Positions 25,706 to 33,453 of a stretch of 51,499 bases of DNA are shown here, one piece after another. The translations under genes and the position numbers were made by a program. Under the pieces are notes generated by a model. It was not told where the DNA came from. It ran no database searches and saw only the letters and a list, made by a program, of their open reading frames with translations. Each line of letters opens with the position of its first letter. Position 1 is the first letter of the stretch. Source of the DNA: Mesostigma viride. Lineage: Eukaryota; Streptophyta; Mesostigmatophyceae; Mesostigmatales; Mesostigmataceae. Where the stretch lies: the NCBI GenBank assembly GCA_009746045.1, contig RPFO01002141.1, forward strand, positions 1-51,499. Direction: 5' to 3'.

Positions 25706-26401
25706 TCACGAAGAGGTGGCCAGATCCGTCGGCGCATCCGCCACGACGTCCTCGCCGCCTCCTTCTAGGAGACGGACCTCCGTCGGCACGGCGCCGGGTT
25801 GCGGCGAACCGGCCTCGCCTCTCGCGCCCAGCTCCTTCGCCTCCCTGATTCGCTGCATGTTGTACTCCTTCACGCGCTCCTTCTGCTCGTGGTAACCGGT
25901 CATGATTTTCTGCAGACGCTCGTCCACGTACTTGTGCTCGATCTCCGCCATCAGGTCGTCGGGGAGGGGCAACACGATCCAATTGTACATGGACACGACG
26001 CATATGTCGAAGTCGGGGTCGATCTTCATGAGGTTGCGCGCGTGCTCCTCCGCGTCCTTCTGGTCGTCGAACACCCCGCGGATCTTGATCGCCAGGTGGT
26101 TGCTCCTGGGCGGGGCCACGAAGGACACGACGGCCAGCTGCTGGCCCTTGACCCGCGCCTCCTCGGGATCCGCCTTGGCCTCAGTCGCGCGCGCCGCGCC
26201 GGACGCGGTCGAGTCGCCCGTCACGACTCGGTCGTCGGACGGCGAACTCGGGACGGGCGCGGGGACGGTGGACGCGGACCCGTCCGGCATGACTCCGGTC
26301 CTCTGGAACGCCTCGTGCTCGCTCTCCGTGAGCACGATGGGGGCGCCCACGGACACGTCCACGATCTTGCTCTTGGCGCTCGGTGTCTCGTCCGTCGACA
26401 T
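25706..26401 (-). CDS. DUF5832-like giant-virus protein
   Basis: 231 residues from ATG 26401 (MSTDETPSAKSK). The first 85 residues are disordered. The core contains LAVVSFVAPP, then AIKIRGVFDDQKDAEEHARNL, then FDICVVSMYNWIVLPLPDD, and EIEHKYVDERLQKIM. This is the pattern of the DUF5832 family of large DNA viruses, whose function is unknown. The C-terminus is charged. It lies head to tail after the 26467-26985 gene with 65 bases between. Confidence 0.65.
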   Translation of the reverse strand: MSTDETPSAKSKIVDVSVGAPIVLTESEHEAFQRTGVMPDGSASTVPAPVPSSPSDDRVVTGDSTASGAARATEAKADPEEARVKGQQLAVVSFVAPPRSNHLAIKIRGVFDDQKDAEEHARNLMKIDPDFDICVVSMYNWIVLPLPDDLMAEIEHKYVDERLQKIMTGYHEQKERVKEYNMQRIREAKELGARGEAGSPQPGAVPTEVRLLEGGGEDVVADAPTDLATSS

Positions 26402-26466
26402 CGGTGACTTGATACCATTACCGTCGAAAATTTCCCTCCTCCCGGAAACGAACCGCGTCGATACCG

Positions 26467-26985
26467 TCACACGAGGATGTTGTCGGTGTGATAGAGGGCG
26501 TCTTTCCGCGGATTCGAACTGGTGAACTCCCACCACGGGATCGCCGCGTTGTTGGGCTGCTCGTCTCCCAGGAAGACGCGGGCGTATCGCTCGTAATCCT
26601 CGGAGTTGCTCCAGACGGACGCGGCGGTGCCGAGCCTGCGCCTCACGTCCTGGTTCAGGGACCGCAGCAATTCCGCCAGATGCGACGTGTCCCTCAAATG
26701 GACGGCGCGCCTCTCCAGGAACGTGGCGTCGGATCTTTCCGAGTACACCTCCCGGGCCACGGACGCGACTTTCTCGAGCGGGATCTTGACGTCCCACTCT
26801 CGCAAGACGGATTCCGCGACGTCGCGCAGGTTGTCCATCGCCATGAGTCGGGCGAAGAGGGGGTACATCTCCCTGGACAGATCGTCGTCGCCCGTGCGGT
26901 ACACGGAGGTGGACACTCCGCCCATGAAAGGGGCGAGGTTATCGCCGTGGCCGTACGCGTAGGGCACGACGGGTGAAGGAGCCAT
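26467..26985 (-). CDS. Hypothetical viral protein, 172 aa
   Basis: It starts MAPSPVVPYAYGHGDNLAPF, with a mostly helical body (LFARLMAMDNLRDVAESVLREWDV, described in parts; LAELLRSLNQDVRRRLG) and an end with WWEFTSSNPRKDALYH. I recognise no family, but the aromatic tail resembles minor virion proteins. The start lies in a 42-base divergent promoter shared with the RuvC gene, suggesting both are transcribed at similar times. Confidence 0.6.
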   Translation of the reverse strand: MAPSPVVPYAYGHGDNLAPFMGGVSTSVYRTGDDDLSREMYPLFARLMAMDNLRDVAESVLREWDVKIPLEKVASVAREVYSERSDATFLERRAVHLRDTSHLAELLRSLNQDVRRRLGTAASVWSNSEDYERYARVFLGDEQPNNAAIPWWEFTSSNPRKDALYHTDNILV

Positions 26986-27027
26986 TTTATATCATACGTT
27001 CGATATATATGGTCGCCGGCGACGGCC
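26986..27027. promoter_or_regulatory. Compact bidirectional promoter
   Basis: A 42-base gap between two ATGs. TTTATATCATACG serves the minus side and CGATATATATGG the plus side. It is the clearest example here of TATA-like boxes placed within 25 bases of the start codon. Confidence 0.5.
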
Positions 27028-27624
27028 ATGACGATCATCCTCAGCTTCGACGTGGGCATGACGAACCTCGCGTATTGCATCATCCGCGACATGCGCGGTC
27101 AAGAGAACCCGTACGCGGGCAACCTGTCGTTCGAGATCGTGGGGTGGGAAGTCATCGATCTGAAGGCGGCGAGTCTGGACGAGGCGTGCCGCAAGTTGCC
27201 CGCCGAGCTGTTCAAACGGATCGACACCATGAGCGCTGTCGACAGGGTGGTCATCGAGAGACAGACCAAGTCGAACATCAAGATGAAGTGCATGTCCCAC
27301 GCGATCCAGACGTTCTTCGAGACTCACCTGGTGTACAAACCCCGTCCGTCCGGCGGCGAGTTCCCTCGCATGCGCGTCGAGTTCGTGAGCCCGTGCAAAA
27401 AACTCGGCGTCTACACGGGCCCTCCGATCGCATGCGGCATCACCAACCCGTACCGCCGCAACAAAAAGATGGCCATCGAGCACACCGCCAAGATCCTCGA
27501 GAAGTACCCCGTGTACGTGGAGTACTTCCACCGGGCCTCGAAGAAGGACGATCTCGCCGACGCGCTCCTCCACGCGCTCGTGTCGTTGCGCGACGCGCCG
27601 ATCGTTCGAGAGGTGGACGTGTGA
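27028..27624 (+). CDS. RuvC-like Holliday junction resolvase (poxvirus A22 type)
   Basis: 198 residues. The RNase H-fold catalytic acids are in place: Asp8 in LSFDVGMTN, Glu77 in VVIERQ, and Asp174, Asp175 and Asp178 in KKDDLADALLH. The spacing fits viral RuvC homologues. It cuts four-way junctions and branched DNA, resolving replication or recombination intermediates before packaging. It sits directly before the YqaJ nuclease, so the two may form a recombination pair. No frame break. Confidence 0.9.
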   Translation: MTIILSFDVGMTNLAYCIIRDMRGQENPYAGNLSFEIVGWEVIDLKAASLDEACRKLPAELFKRIDTMSAVDRVVIERQTKSNIKMKCMSHAIQTFFETHLVYKPRPSGGEFPRMRVEFVSPCKKLGVYTGPPIACGITNPYRRNKKMAIEHTAKILEKYPVYVEYFHRASKKDDLADALLHALVSLRDAPIVREVDV

Positions 27625-27728
27625 CGTCGGCGAGCGCGTTCCCACGGGGGGAAATATGGCCTCCGTGGGTATATGCGGTTCGACCCGGGTCCGACTCCGT
27701 CACATCGCGCTCGACGACCGTAGAAACC

Positions 27729-28640
27729 ATGGACACCCAGGACGTCCCGTCGATCCACCCGATCGTGAGGGAACTGCTGAAGATCGAGACGGCCCCTCAG
27801 AAGTCCGACCGATGGTACGCGGAGCGGGACCAGAAACTCACGGCGTCCGACGTGCCCGCGGCCCTCGGGGACAATCCCTACCAGAGCCGCGACAAGCTCC
27901 TGCGCAAGAAGCTGGGGGACGCGCGGTACGTCTTCAAGGGCAACTCGGCCACCGCGTGGGGGAACGAAAACGAGTCCGTCGCCGCGGAGGAGTACTGCCG
28001 CAAGACCGGCAAGACGCGGTTCGAGTTCGGGCTCCTGACGCACCCCATCCACCCCTGGCTCGCTGGGTCGCCCGACGGGATCACCGCGGACGGGATCTTG
28101 ATGGAGATCAAGTGTCCCATCAAGCGAGAGATCAAGCACGAGATCCCCGCGCATTACGTCGGTCAAGTCCAGGTCCTGCTGGAGATCCTGAACCTGGAGA
28201 CGGCCCACTTCATCCAGTTCCGACCCGAGACGACCTGGACCCCCATGGTGTTGGACATCCTGCCCATCCGGCGAGACCGCAACTGGTTCCGTCGCAAGCT
28301 GCCCTTGCTGAAATCCTTCTACGACGAGTGGATGACCGCGGCGCGCAACGGCGGCCTGAAGTACCTGGACCGCGGCGGATTCCGCGACTCCTCCGATTCG
28401 TCGCGGGACCCGTCCCCGTCCGCGAAACGCCCGAGAACCGAAGTCGAGATCGACATCGACATCCCGCTCCCGTTCCCCTTCCTGACCAAACCGCGCGGTT
28501 TCGTGGACCCGCCCGCGGCCGCCACGAATCCTCCTCCGCACACCCGGCCGCAATCGTCCGCACGCGACGAGATCGAAGACGCGGAGGAGCCGGACCCGTC
28601 CGTTCGTTCCAACGGGGAGGCATTAAATCGAACGGAGTAG
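27729..28640 (+). CDS. YqaJ-like exonuclease (lambda exonuclease fold)
   Basis: 303 residues from ATG 27729. The YqaJ pattern is complete: Arg/Asp region ERDQKLTASDVPAALG, NPYQSRDKLL, GNENE..A with Glu near 79-83, SPDG with Asp116, EIKCP with Glu126 and Lys128, and GQVQ at about 145. These form the PD-(D/E)XK site of the lambda-type 5'-3' exonuclease used with single-strand annealing proteins. Related genes occur in chloroviruses and other algal giant viruses. The last 80 residues are disordered and Pro/Arg rich. A TATA-like GTATATGC lies about 55 bases upstream. Confidence 0.9.
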   Translation: MDTQDVPSIHPIVRELLKIETAPQKSDRWYAERDQKLTASDVPAALGDNPYQSRDKLLRKKLGDARYVFKGNSATAWGNENESVAAEEYCRKTGKTRFEFGLLTHPIHPWLAGSPDGITADGILMEIKCPIKREIKHEIPAHYVGQVQVLLEILNLETAHFIQFRPETTWTPMVLDILPIRRDRNWFRRKLPLLKSFYDEWMTAARNGGLKYLDRGGFRDSSDSSRDPSPSAKRPRTEVEIDIDIPLPFPFLTKPRGFVDPPAAATNPPPHTRPQSSARDEIEDAEEPDPSVRSNGEALNRTE

Positions 28641-28657
28641 GTAAGTACGTCGTCCCG

Positions 28658-29062
28658 ATGTCCACCGAGTCGAGCGAGCCGTCGCCGGCGGACGCGGGCA
28701 AGATATCCCAGACCGACGCCGTCGTGTTGATCGAGTCGAAGGGGCTGTACACGATGGACGTCGAGGGCGAGAAGCGGTACATCATGGCGTTTTCGGACGT
28801 GGACACGGCGCAGAAGTTCGCCATATCCGCCATCGTGTTGCACGGGATGGGAGACGACGAAGAAGACGATCTCGACGGGTACGACGCGCCTTGCGTCCCC
28901 GCCGAGGCGTTCGCGGAGGCGGTGAAGACGGTCGGCCGCATGACGTCCGCGGACAAGCGGACGCCCGTCGAGACGTTCTACGCGACCGACCTGATGACCT
29001 GGTCCGTCCCGCTGTCTGAGCTCCAAGTCGATGCGAGGACACGGGCGAGTGCATATTCCTAG
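28658..29062 (+). CDS. Hypothetical protein, 134 aa
   Basis: It starts MSTESSEPSPADAGK, 17 bases after the YqaJ stop on the same strand. Residues 20-75 read like a small alpha/beta domain (AVVLIESKGLYTMDVEGEKR, IMAFSDVDTAQKFAISAIV). An acidic linker (GDDEEDDLDG) and a second helical part follow. No family recognised. Shared strand and tight spacing suggest co-expression with YqaJ. Confidence 0.5.
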   Translation: MSTESSEPSPADAGKISQTDAVVLIESKGLYTMDVEGEKRYIMAFSDVDTAQKFAISAIVLHGMGDDEEDDLDGYDAPCVPAEAFAEAVKTVGRMTSADKRTPVETFYATDLMTWSVPLSELQVDARTRASAYS

Positions 29063-29084
29063 TGCGACCGAACCTCCCCCCCAC

Positions 29085-29150
29085 GATGTTCGACTCGAAG
29101 AGCGGGAGGTGGAGGATCGTGAAACGGGACGGGAAAGCCGTCGCGTCGTA
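29085..29150 (+). CDS. Possible 21-aa micro-ORF
   Basis: ATG at 29085 opens a short basic peptide beginning MFDSKSGRWRIVKRDG, with a TATA-like GCATATTCC about 35 bases upstream. It lies alone between the 28658 gene and the 3' end of the SET gene. It could be chance or a remnant. Confidence 0.2.
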
Positions 29151-29214
29151 ATTCGATGCGCGATAACGCGTTCCTCTGATATTGTCGTGGTAATAAAACG
29201 AATTTCATTTCAAA

Positions 29215-29832
29215 TCATTTCAGATCAAGGACCATCGCATGCACGTTCCGACACCTTCCGCCGCACGCGCTCCGATCGTCGGGGGTGCGCCAATAGCCTT
29301 CTCCGTAATCGAACAGGATCTCGCGTCCCTTCAGGATCGTGCGGAGGGCGACGACGGGGAGTCCGCCGCGGCCGTCTCTGCGTATCTCCGCGTTAGGACC
29401 AAGGAATCGCGTCCCGCGGTAATCGTTCGCGAAACTCATCTCGTTGCCGAACATCTTCCCGTCCACGTAGCTGGCCGAGTCGGTGTCCTTGGAAAGATCC
29501 GCGAAGTAGGTCGTGTCGAGGCTCGCCGGGATCCGCACTCGCCCCGTGTCCGCCTGTCTGGTGACCGTCCACACGATCCCGCCGTACTCCCCTATCCTCT
29601 CCCCTTTCCGTATCGCGCGGGCGGCGAACAGGCCGAACTGGCCGTGACACGGATGGTCCGGATCGTCGACCTTCCGCACGCGCACGCGCCGGTTGAACCC
29701 GTCCGGATCATCCGCCCGTCGTCGATCGATCGCGAGCTCCGGACGGATCGGTCCGGGCACGTAGAATCGGAGAGGGTGCGACTCGCCCCCCAGGAGTTCC
29801 ATGGCCATCTCTCTCGCGCGCGGTGTCGCCAT
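29215..29832 (-). CDS. SET-domain protein (putative lysine methyltransferase)
   Basis: 205 residues from ATG 29832. The SET domain covers about 62-191: GQFGLFAARAIRKGERIGEYGG (described in parts), YFADLSKDTDSAS, a variant of the NHSCxPN motif as FANDYRG...GPNAEIRR, and REILFDYGEGYW. These residues bind S-adenosylmethionine and the target lysine. Algal giant viruses encode small SET proteins that methylate host histone H3 and silence host genes, so a similar role is plausible but inferred. The motif NDYRG lacks the usual His-Ser-Cys, which is common in non-histone SET proteins. A short C-terminal Cys pair (SACGGRC) follows. Confidence 0.8.
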   Translation of the reverse strand: MATPRAREMAMELLGGESHPLRFYVPGPIRPELAIDRRRADDPDGFNRRVRVRKVDDPDHPCHGQFGLFAARAIRKGERIGEYGGIVWTVTRQADTGRVRIPASLDTTYFADLSKDTDSASYVDGKMFGNEMSFANDYRGTRFLGPNAEIRRDGRGGLPVVALRTILKGREILFDYGEGYWRTPDDRSACGGRCRNVHAMVLDLK

Positions 29833-29879
29833 GGGGCGAACGCAAATAATAATAGTCGCATACAATAAACGCCCCCGTC
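29833..29879. promoter_or_regulatory. Divergent AT-rich promoter gap
   Basis: 47 bases between the SET start and the 29880 gene, containing AAATAATAATAG and ATACAATAAAC. It is AT-rich against the GC-rich genes on both sides. Confidence 0.35.
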
Positions 29880-30602
29880 ATGAACGAGGGTCCCTCGGGG
29901 GACTTGCAGGCCGCCGTCAACATGCTGGCAATGGCGAAGGGCCATATCCGCGGCGGGACCGCGCCGAGTCGAACGACCGACGACGACCCGCACGCGCGGG
30001 ACTTCGTGCGACCCCCGGCCAAGCGCGCGAGTACGGGATACGGCCAACCGGGACGGATACGGAAACTCGTCGAAAGACAGGTGAAGGCGTCCCTGGAACG
30101 CCAGGATCGCGCGAGGGTCGAGAAGGAGAAGGCGAAGTCGCCCGAGATGAGTTACAGGGACAGGAAAAACAAGTGGGCGGCGGAGGCGGAGAAGCAGGTC
30201 CGCCTGTGGCTGAAAGAACAACGGGTGCCGAAAGGCCAAACGGTCTTCATCCGACTGTCGCACCACAAGAACCGGTACGTGCTCAATATGAACAGAGACA
30301 TGAATAGAGTCAACGCCCAGCTGCTACTATGGTTCAAGCGGCGCAAGATACGTGTCGGGCGCGGGCTGAGAGTGGAAGCCGCCTTCCGCGACCAAGTGAA
30401 AGGGAGAGACGGCGCGAAGGGGAACGGCGTCGTGATCGTCCGGAAGCAGTTCCGAGTGCGCGACCCGCTCACGAGACTGAGAGAGTCCCAGCTCAGATTC
30501 CTCGCGATTCAGAAGAGAGAGGGAAACCTGCCGAAGGAACCCGTGGAGCCGTATAACAAGAGCCGCGTCGACGCGCAGATGGGTTTCTGGAACACGCGGT
30601 GA
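29880..30602 (+). CDS. Basic hypothetical protein, 240 aa
   Basis: It starts MNEGPSGDLQAAVNMLAMAK. It is strongly basic throughout, with helical charged segments (RIRKLVERQVKASLERQD; YRDRKNKWAAEAEKQVRLWLK) and a middle VFIRLSHHKNRYVLNMNRD. The C-terminus is LRESQLRFLAIQKREGN. No family recognised. The charge suggests nucleic-acid or capsid binding. It converges with the 30613-31143 gene, with 10 bases between the stops. Confidence 0.55.
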   Translation: MNEGPSGDLQAAVNMLAMAKGHIRGGTAPSRTTDDDPHARDFVRPPAKRASTGYGQPGRIRKLVERQVKASLERQDRARVEKEKAKSPEMSYRDRKNKWAAEAEKQVRLWLKEQRVPKGQTVFIRLSHHKNRYVLNMNRDMNRVNAQLLLWFKRRKIRVGRGLRVEAAFRDQVKGRDGAKGNGVVIVRKQFRVRDPLTRLRESQLRFLAIQKREGNLPKEPVEPYNKSRVDAQMGFWNTR

Positions 30603-30612
30603 TCGACCGCTG

Positions 30613-31143
30613 CTAACAGCTTGCGTTCCCGACCGTCGCCACCCGCAAAAGGCCGCACTTCCAGCTGTCCCCGTGGAGAACCGAGCTCGCGGCGGAACCG
30701 AACACTCCGTGGTTCGCGCCGAACTCGTTCATTTTGTCCGCCAGGTGGGTGACGGGCGCCGATACGCGGTTCGGGAAAAGGCCGAACCCGCTCAACGCGT
30801 CGCTCGCCCACGAGACGGGGTTCATGTTCGCGATGTACGCCTTGGACAATTCGTGCGCGACCGTCGCGGGGACGAACGCCTTGGACGAAACCGGAGTGTG
30901 GTTCGGGATGGGCGGGGACGCGGCCGGCTGTAGCGCTCGCGGCTGCACGGGCACGATGGATCCCGCGTGAGGACCCACGTCCACGAGAGGGGCGGACGGC
31001 TCTTCGGGGCGGGTGGCCGGATGCTCCCCGTTCTTGGACCTCGGATGCAACTGCGAGACCCTCGTGGCCTCGTAGTCCGCCCTCGCGACCACGACCACGA
31101 GGATCAGAACGACCAAGGCGGCGAACGTTTTGTAGGTTTCCAT
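30613..31143 (-). CDS. Membrane-anchored hypothetical protein, 176 aa
   Basis: Start ATG 31143. Residues 4-22 (YKTFAALVVLILVVVVARA) form a signal anchor. A Pro/Ser/Arg-rich linker follows, then a domain of about 85 residues (ELSKAYIANMNPVSWASDAL and FGLFPNRVSAPVTHLADKM) ending with two Cys (WKCGLL, NASC). A lumenal or virion-surface domain with a disulfide is possible. No family recognised. Confidence 0.55.
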   Translation of the reverse strand: METYKTFAALVVLILVVVVARADYEATRVSQLHPRSKNGEHPATRPEEPSAPLVDVGPHAGSIVPVQPRALQPAASPPIPNHTPVSSKAFVPATVAHELSKAYIANMNPVSWASDALSGFGLFPNRVSAPVTHLADKMNEFGANHGVFGSAASSVLHGDSWKCGLLRVATVGNASC

Positions 31144-31254
31144 CGCTCGGTCGATCGGTCGGTCGATATAGGGTAGAGGAGAGACATTTGTCGCAGCGTT
31201 ATTTTCCTGTCGGACTACATAATAACAGCGCGGTCGCTGCGGTCGAGCCTGTGG
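31144..31254. promoter_or_regulatory. Divergent promoter gap before the disrupted nuclease gene
   Basis: 111 bases with GATATAGGGTAG on the minus side and GTTATTTTCC plus ACATAATAAC on the plus side. Confidence 0.35.
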
Positions 31255-31371
31255 ATGGCCGCGTCCGAGCCCGAAGTGGTCCCCGCGACCCTGGCGGAAC
31301 CCCGCAAGTCCCAACGGGAGAGGGCCGTCCAGGTGAAGCTTCGAGACGAACTGGGTTGCGAAATGGAGGTG
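31255..31371 (+). pseudogene. 5' part of PD-(D/E)XK nuclease gene, cut by retrotransposon B
   Basis: ATG at 31255 (MAASEPEVVPATLAEPRK) opens 39 codons that end exactly at the retrotransposon border (31371). The last five bases, AGGTG, are repeated right after the element at 36515-36519. The frame picks up again at 36520. This part holds a charged helix (SQRERAVQVKLRDELG) and none of the catalytic residues. The gene would code for about 158 residues without the element. Its promoter side is intact. Confidence 0.8.
31367..31371 (+). repeat. Target-site duplication, left copy (AGGTG)
   Basis: Five bases just before the LTR TG, matched by 36515-36519. Five-base duplications are typical of Ty1/copia integration. 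Confidence 0.9.
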
Positions 31372-32272
31372 TGTTGAAAGAACTAATGGGTTTGCCTTCT
31401 ACAATGCTTGTGATTGGAACCCAAATGTGCCTGTCCTTGCAGGTACAGGCTATGGAGGATGGAAGCAAAGAGACAGAGACTCAGTTTGAGGCAGAATGAT
31501 AGTGAGGAGTACCTTTGGCAAGGCTCCTCAGTTGTTTTATTAACTCGAGGAAAAAACACAGGCAGCAAACTGGAATGACCTGATTGGCTGGCTAGGAATG
31601 TGCCTAGGAATATTCTCATGTAATACTCAGGCCACCAATCAGGTTAGGTCAGTGTACAGGCTACCAATCAGATCTAGACAAGAATAAATCTTATCTTGTA
31701 ACTGCTGTACAGCCTTATCTTGTAACTGATGTACAGTCTTAACTTGTAACTGCTGCACAGTAATCTAACTATTTAATAAAAGATCTCTCTATGTGTGATC
31801 TGATGATGATGAAGTAAATCTGGCGTGAACATATCAGCGCCACATCTGACATGCACAGTGTACATGTCAATCAGTCAGCTGTCCTGTCATAGATTCTCAT
31901 CTGACATGTCATAGGTCAGCTGACATAGACAGATTTGTCAGCTGCCTATAAGGATCCACTTGGCATAGGTACTAATCCCTGATTACTAAAACTGGCCACA
32001 ACTTTCTCATTTGTAGGCCAAATCCAACGGGATAAAGAACAGTGGCTCCTGTACAAGAGCCTCTATCTATCTAGCCAGGTCAGGTGGGTACAAATACAAG
32101 GACCATGTCCTTGACACCCCCCTTACAACACATGACCTTGCTCTAGTGCTATCCTGTCAAGTATAACACTTAGAGGAAAAGCTCTCAGCCAGTCAAGCCT
32201 TGACCAAACATAGGACTCTAGAATTAAATTCAGTACTCACTATCAAGGTGACATTTGGGTACAACCTTGACA
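31372..32272 (-). repeat. 3' LTR of retrotransposon B
   Basis: 901 bases, TGTTGAAAG at one end and CTTGACA at the other, equal in length to the other copy and without differences noticed. The inner border is followed by CCCCCCTTACC, which on the minus strand is the purine tract GGTAAGGGGGG. Confidence 0.95.
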
Positions 32273-33453
32273 CCCCCCTTACCCACATGGCACCAAACCA
32301 AAAATGGGATGCAACCCAGGCCAGTGGTAAGGATCAAACACTAACTGATCACGGGTAAGTGGGCGAAAAACATCCACCCCCCTCGCTAGCAAACACCGTG
32401 GTCAAAGTAGTCAAAAGACGATCTCCACGGAAACTGGAAACTGGAACTCCGGACCGGTGACGCGCCGAGTGTCCAACGAAAGCAGCAGGAAAGATTGCCG
32501 CATCGCCCAGCAACTAGCATGTGTTGCCAAGTCAAAAACTTCGTTGGGAAGATGCGCTTTGGATCACACCCCCCTCACTCTAGCGTCGCCTGAAAACATG
32601 AAGAAGCACACAAAATGCTCTAACACAGGCAAACTCTTAGACAATGCAGGGGACATGATGTATGATTAACGCATAAAACATGTGATTAACGACATAAAGC
32701 ATCCGACCTACGGCAGAGCACCAACGGTGAACAAGGAGCAGAACACGTAGTCCTGACACACCTTAATCACACAGGTAACTAACATAAACCGACATAGTCA
32801 TGGATCTTAGCATTAGCCAACATGAACGAACTGAAAAGACAGCTCTGATTAACCAACGATAGTTGAAAGCGACTAAAAACGGGACATGAAGCGACGACAA
32901 AGTCAGGAGCACAAACGCAGGCTATGTACAAAAGACACAACCGCAAACTGCATGAACAAACCTAGCATGCAACGAGAAAGTATGCCCTAAGAATGGGCAA
33001 CACACACGACATGAAATGAACGTGCAGATTGACCACAAAAAGGGTCAGCAAGAACGGAGACATGGCCAGCAAACCGGCGCTAGCCAAACGTACCAAGATT
33101 ACAAAGAACTTGGAAAACATACCATTGCTGGTAGAAGAACGTCATGGGGACGATGAACACAGGTGGTCTAGAACTCAAATAACGCATCCCGACGAAGCGC
33201 TATGAAAAAGTCTAGCAGAAACAAAACAAGACTATGCGAGATGCATAAGGCCGGAAGGACCCCGCACCTAACAGCACAATAGACCACAAAATATTCGTGT
33301 CTAAAGCAATTTTTCACGAACGAAAAACAGTGGCGACTTGAGATCATAAGGGGTTAGTTAAGCTAGCTATCAAATTCCCAACGAACGTGACCATAGCGCA
33401 TCCCCAAAAATCGCCATGAAAATAGCGGAAGCAGGGCTCCCGCACCGACCGCC
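32273..33453. other. Non-coding interior of retrotransposon B
   Basis: About 1.2 kb where an autonomous copia element would carry reverse transcriptase and RNase H. I see no RT or integrase motif in any frame, so pol has been lost or replaced. Confidence 0.6.

Noticed and set aside
25021-25737. A minus-strand open frame of 238 residues running over the tRNA-like sequence
   Set aside because: It reads the MSV199 gene in the wrong frame and continues through non-coding sequence.
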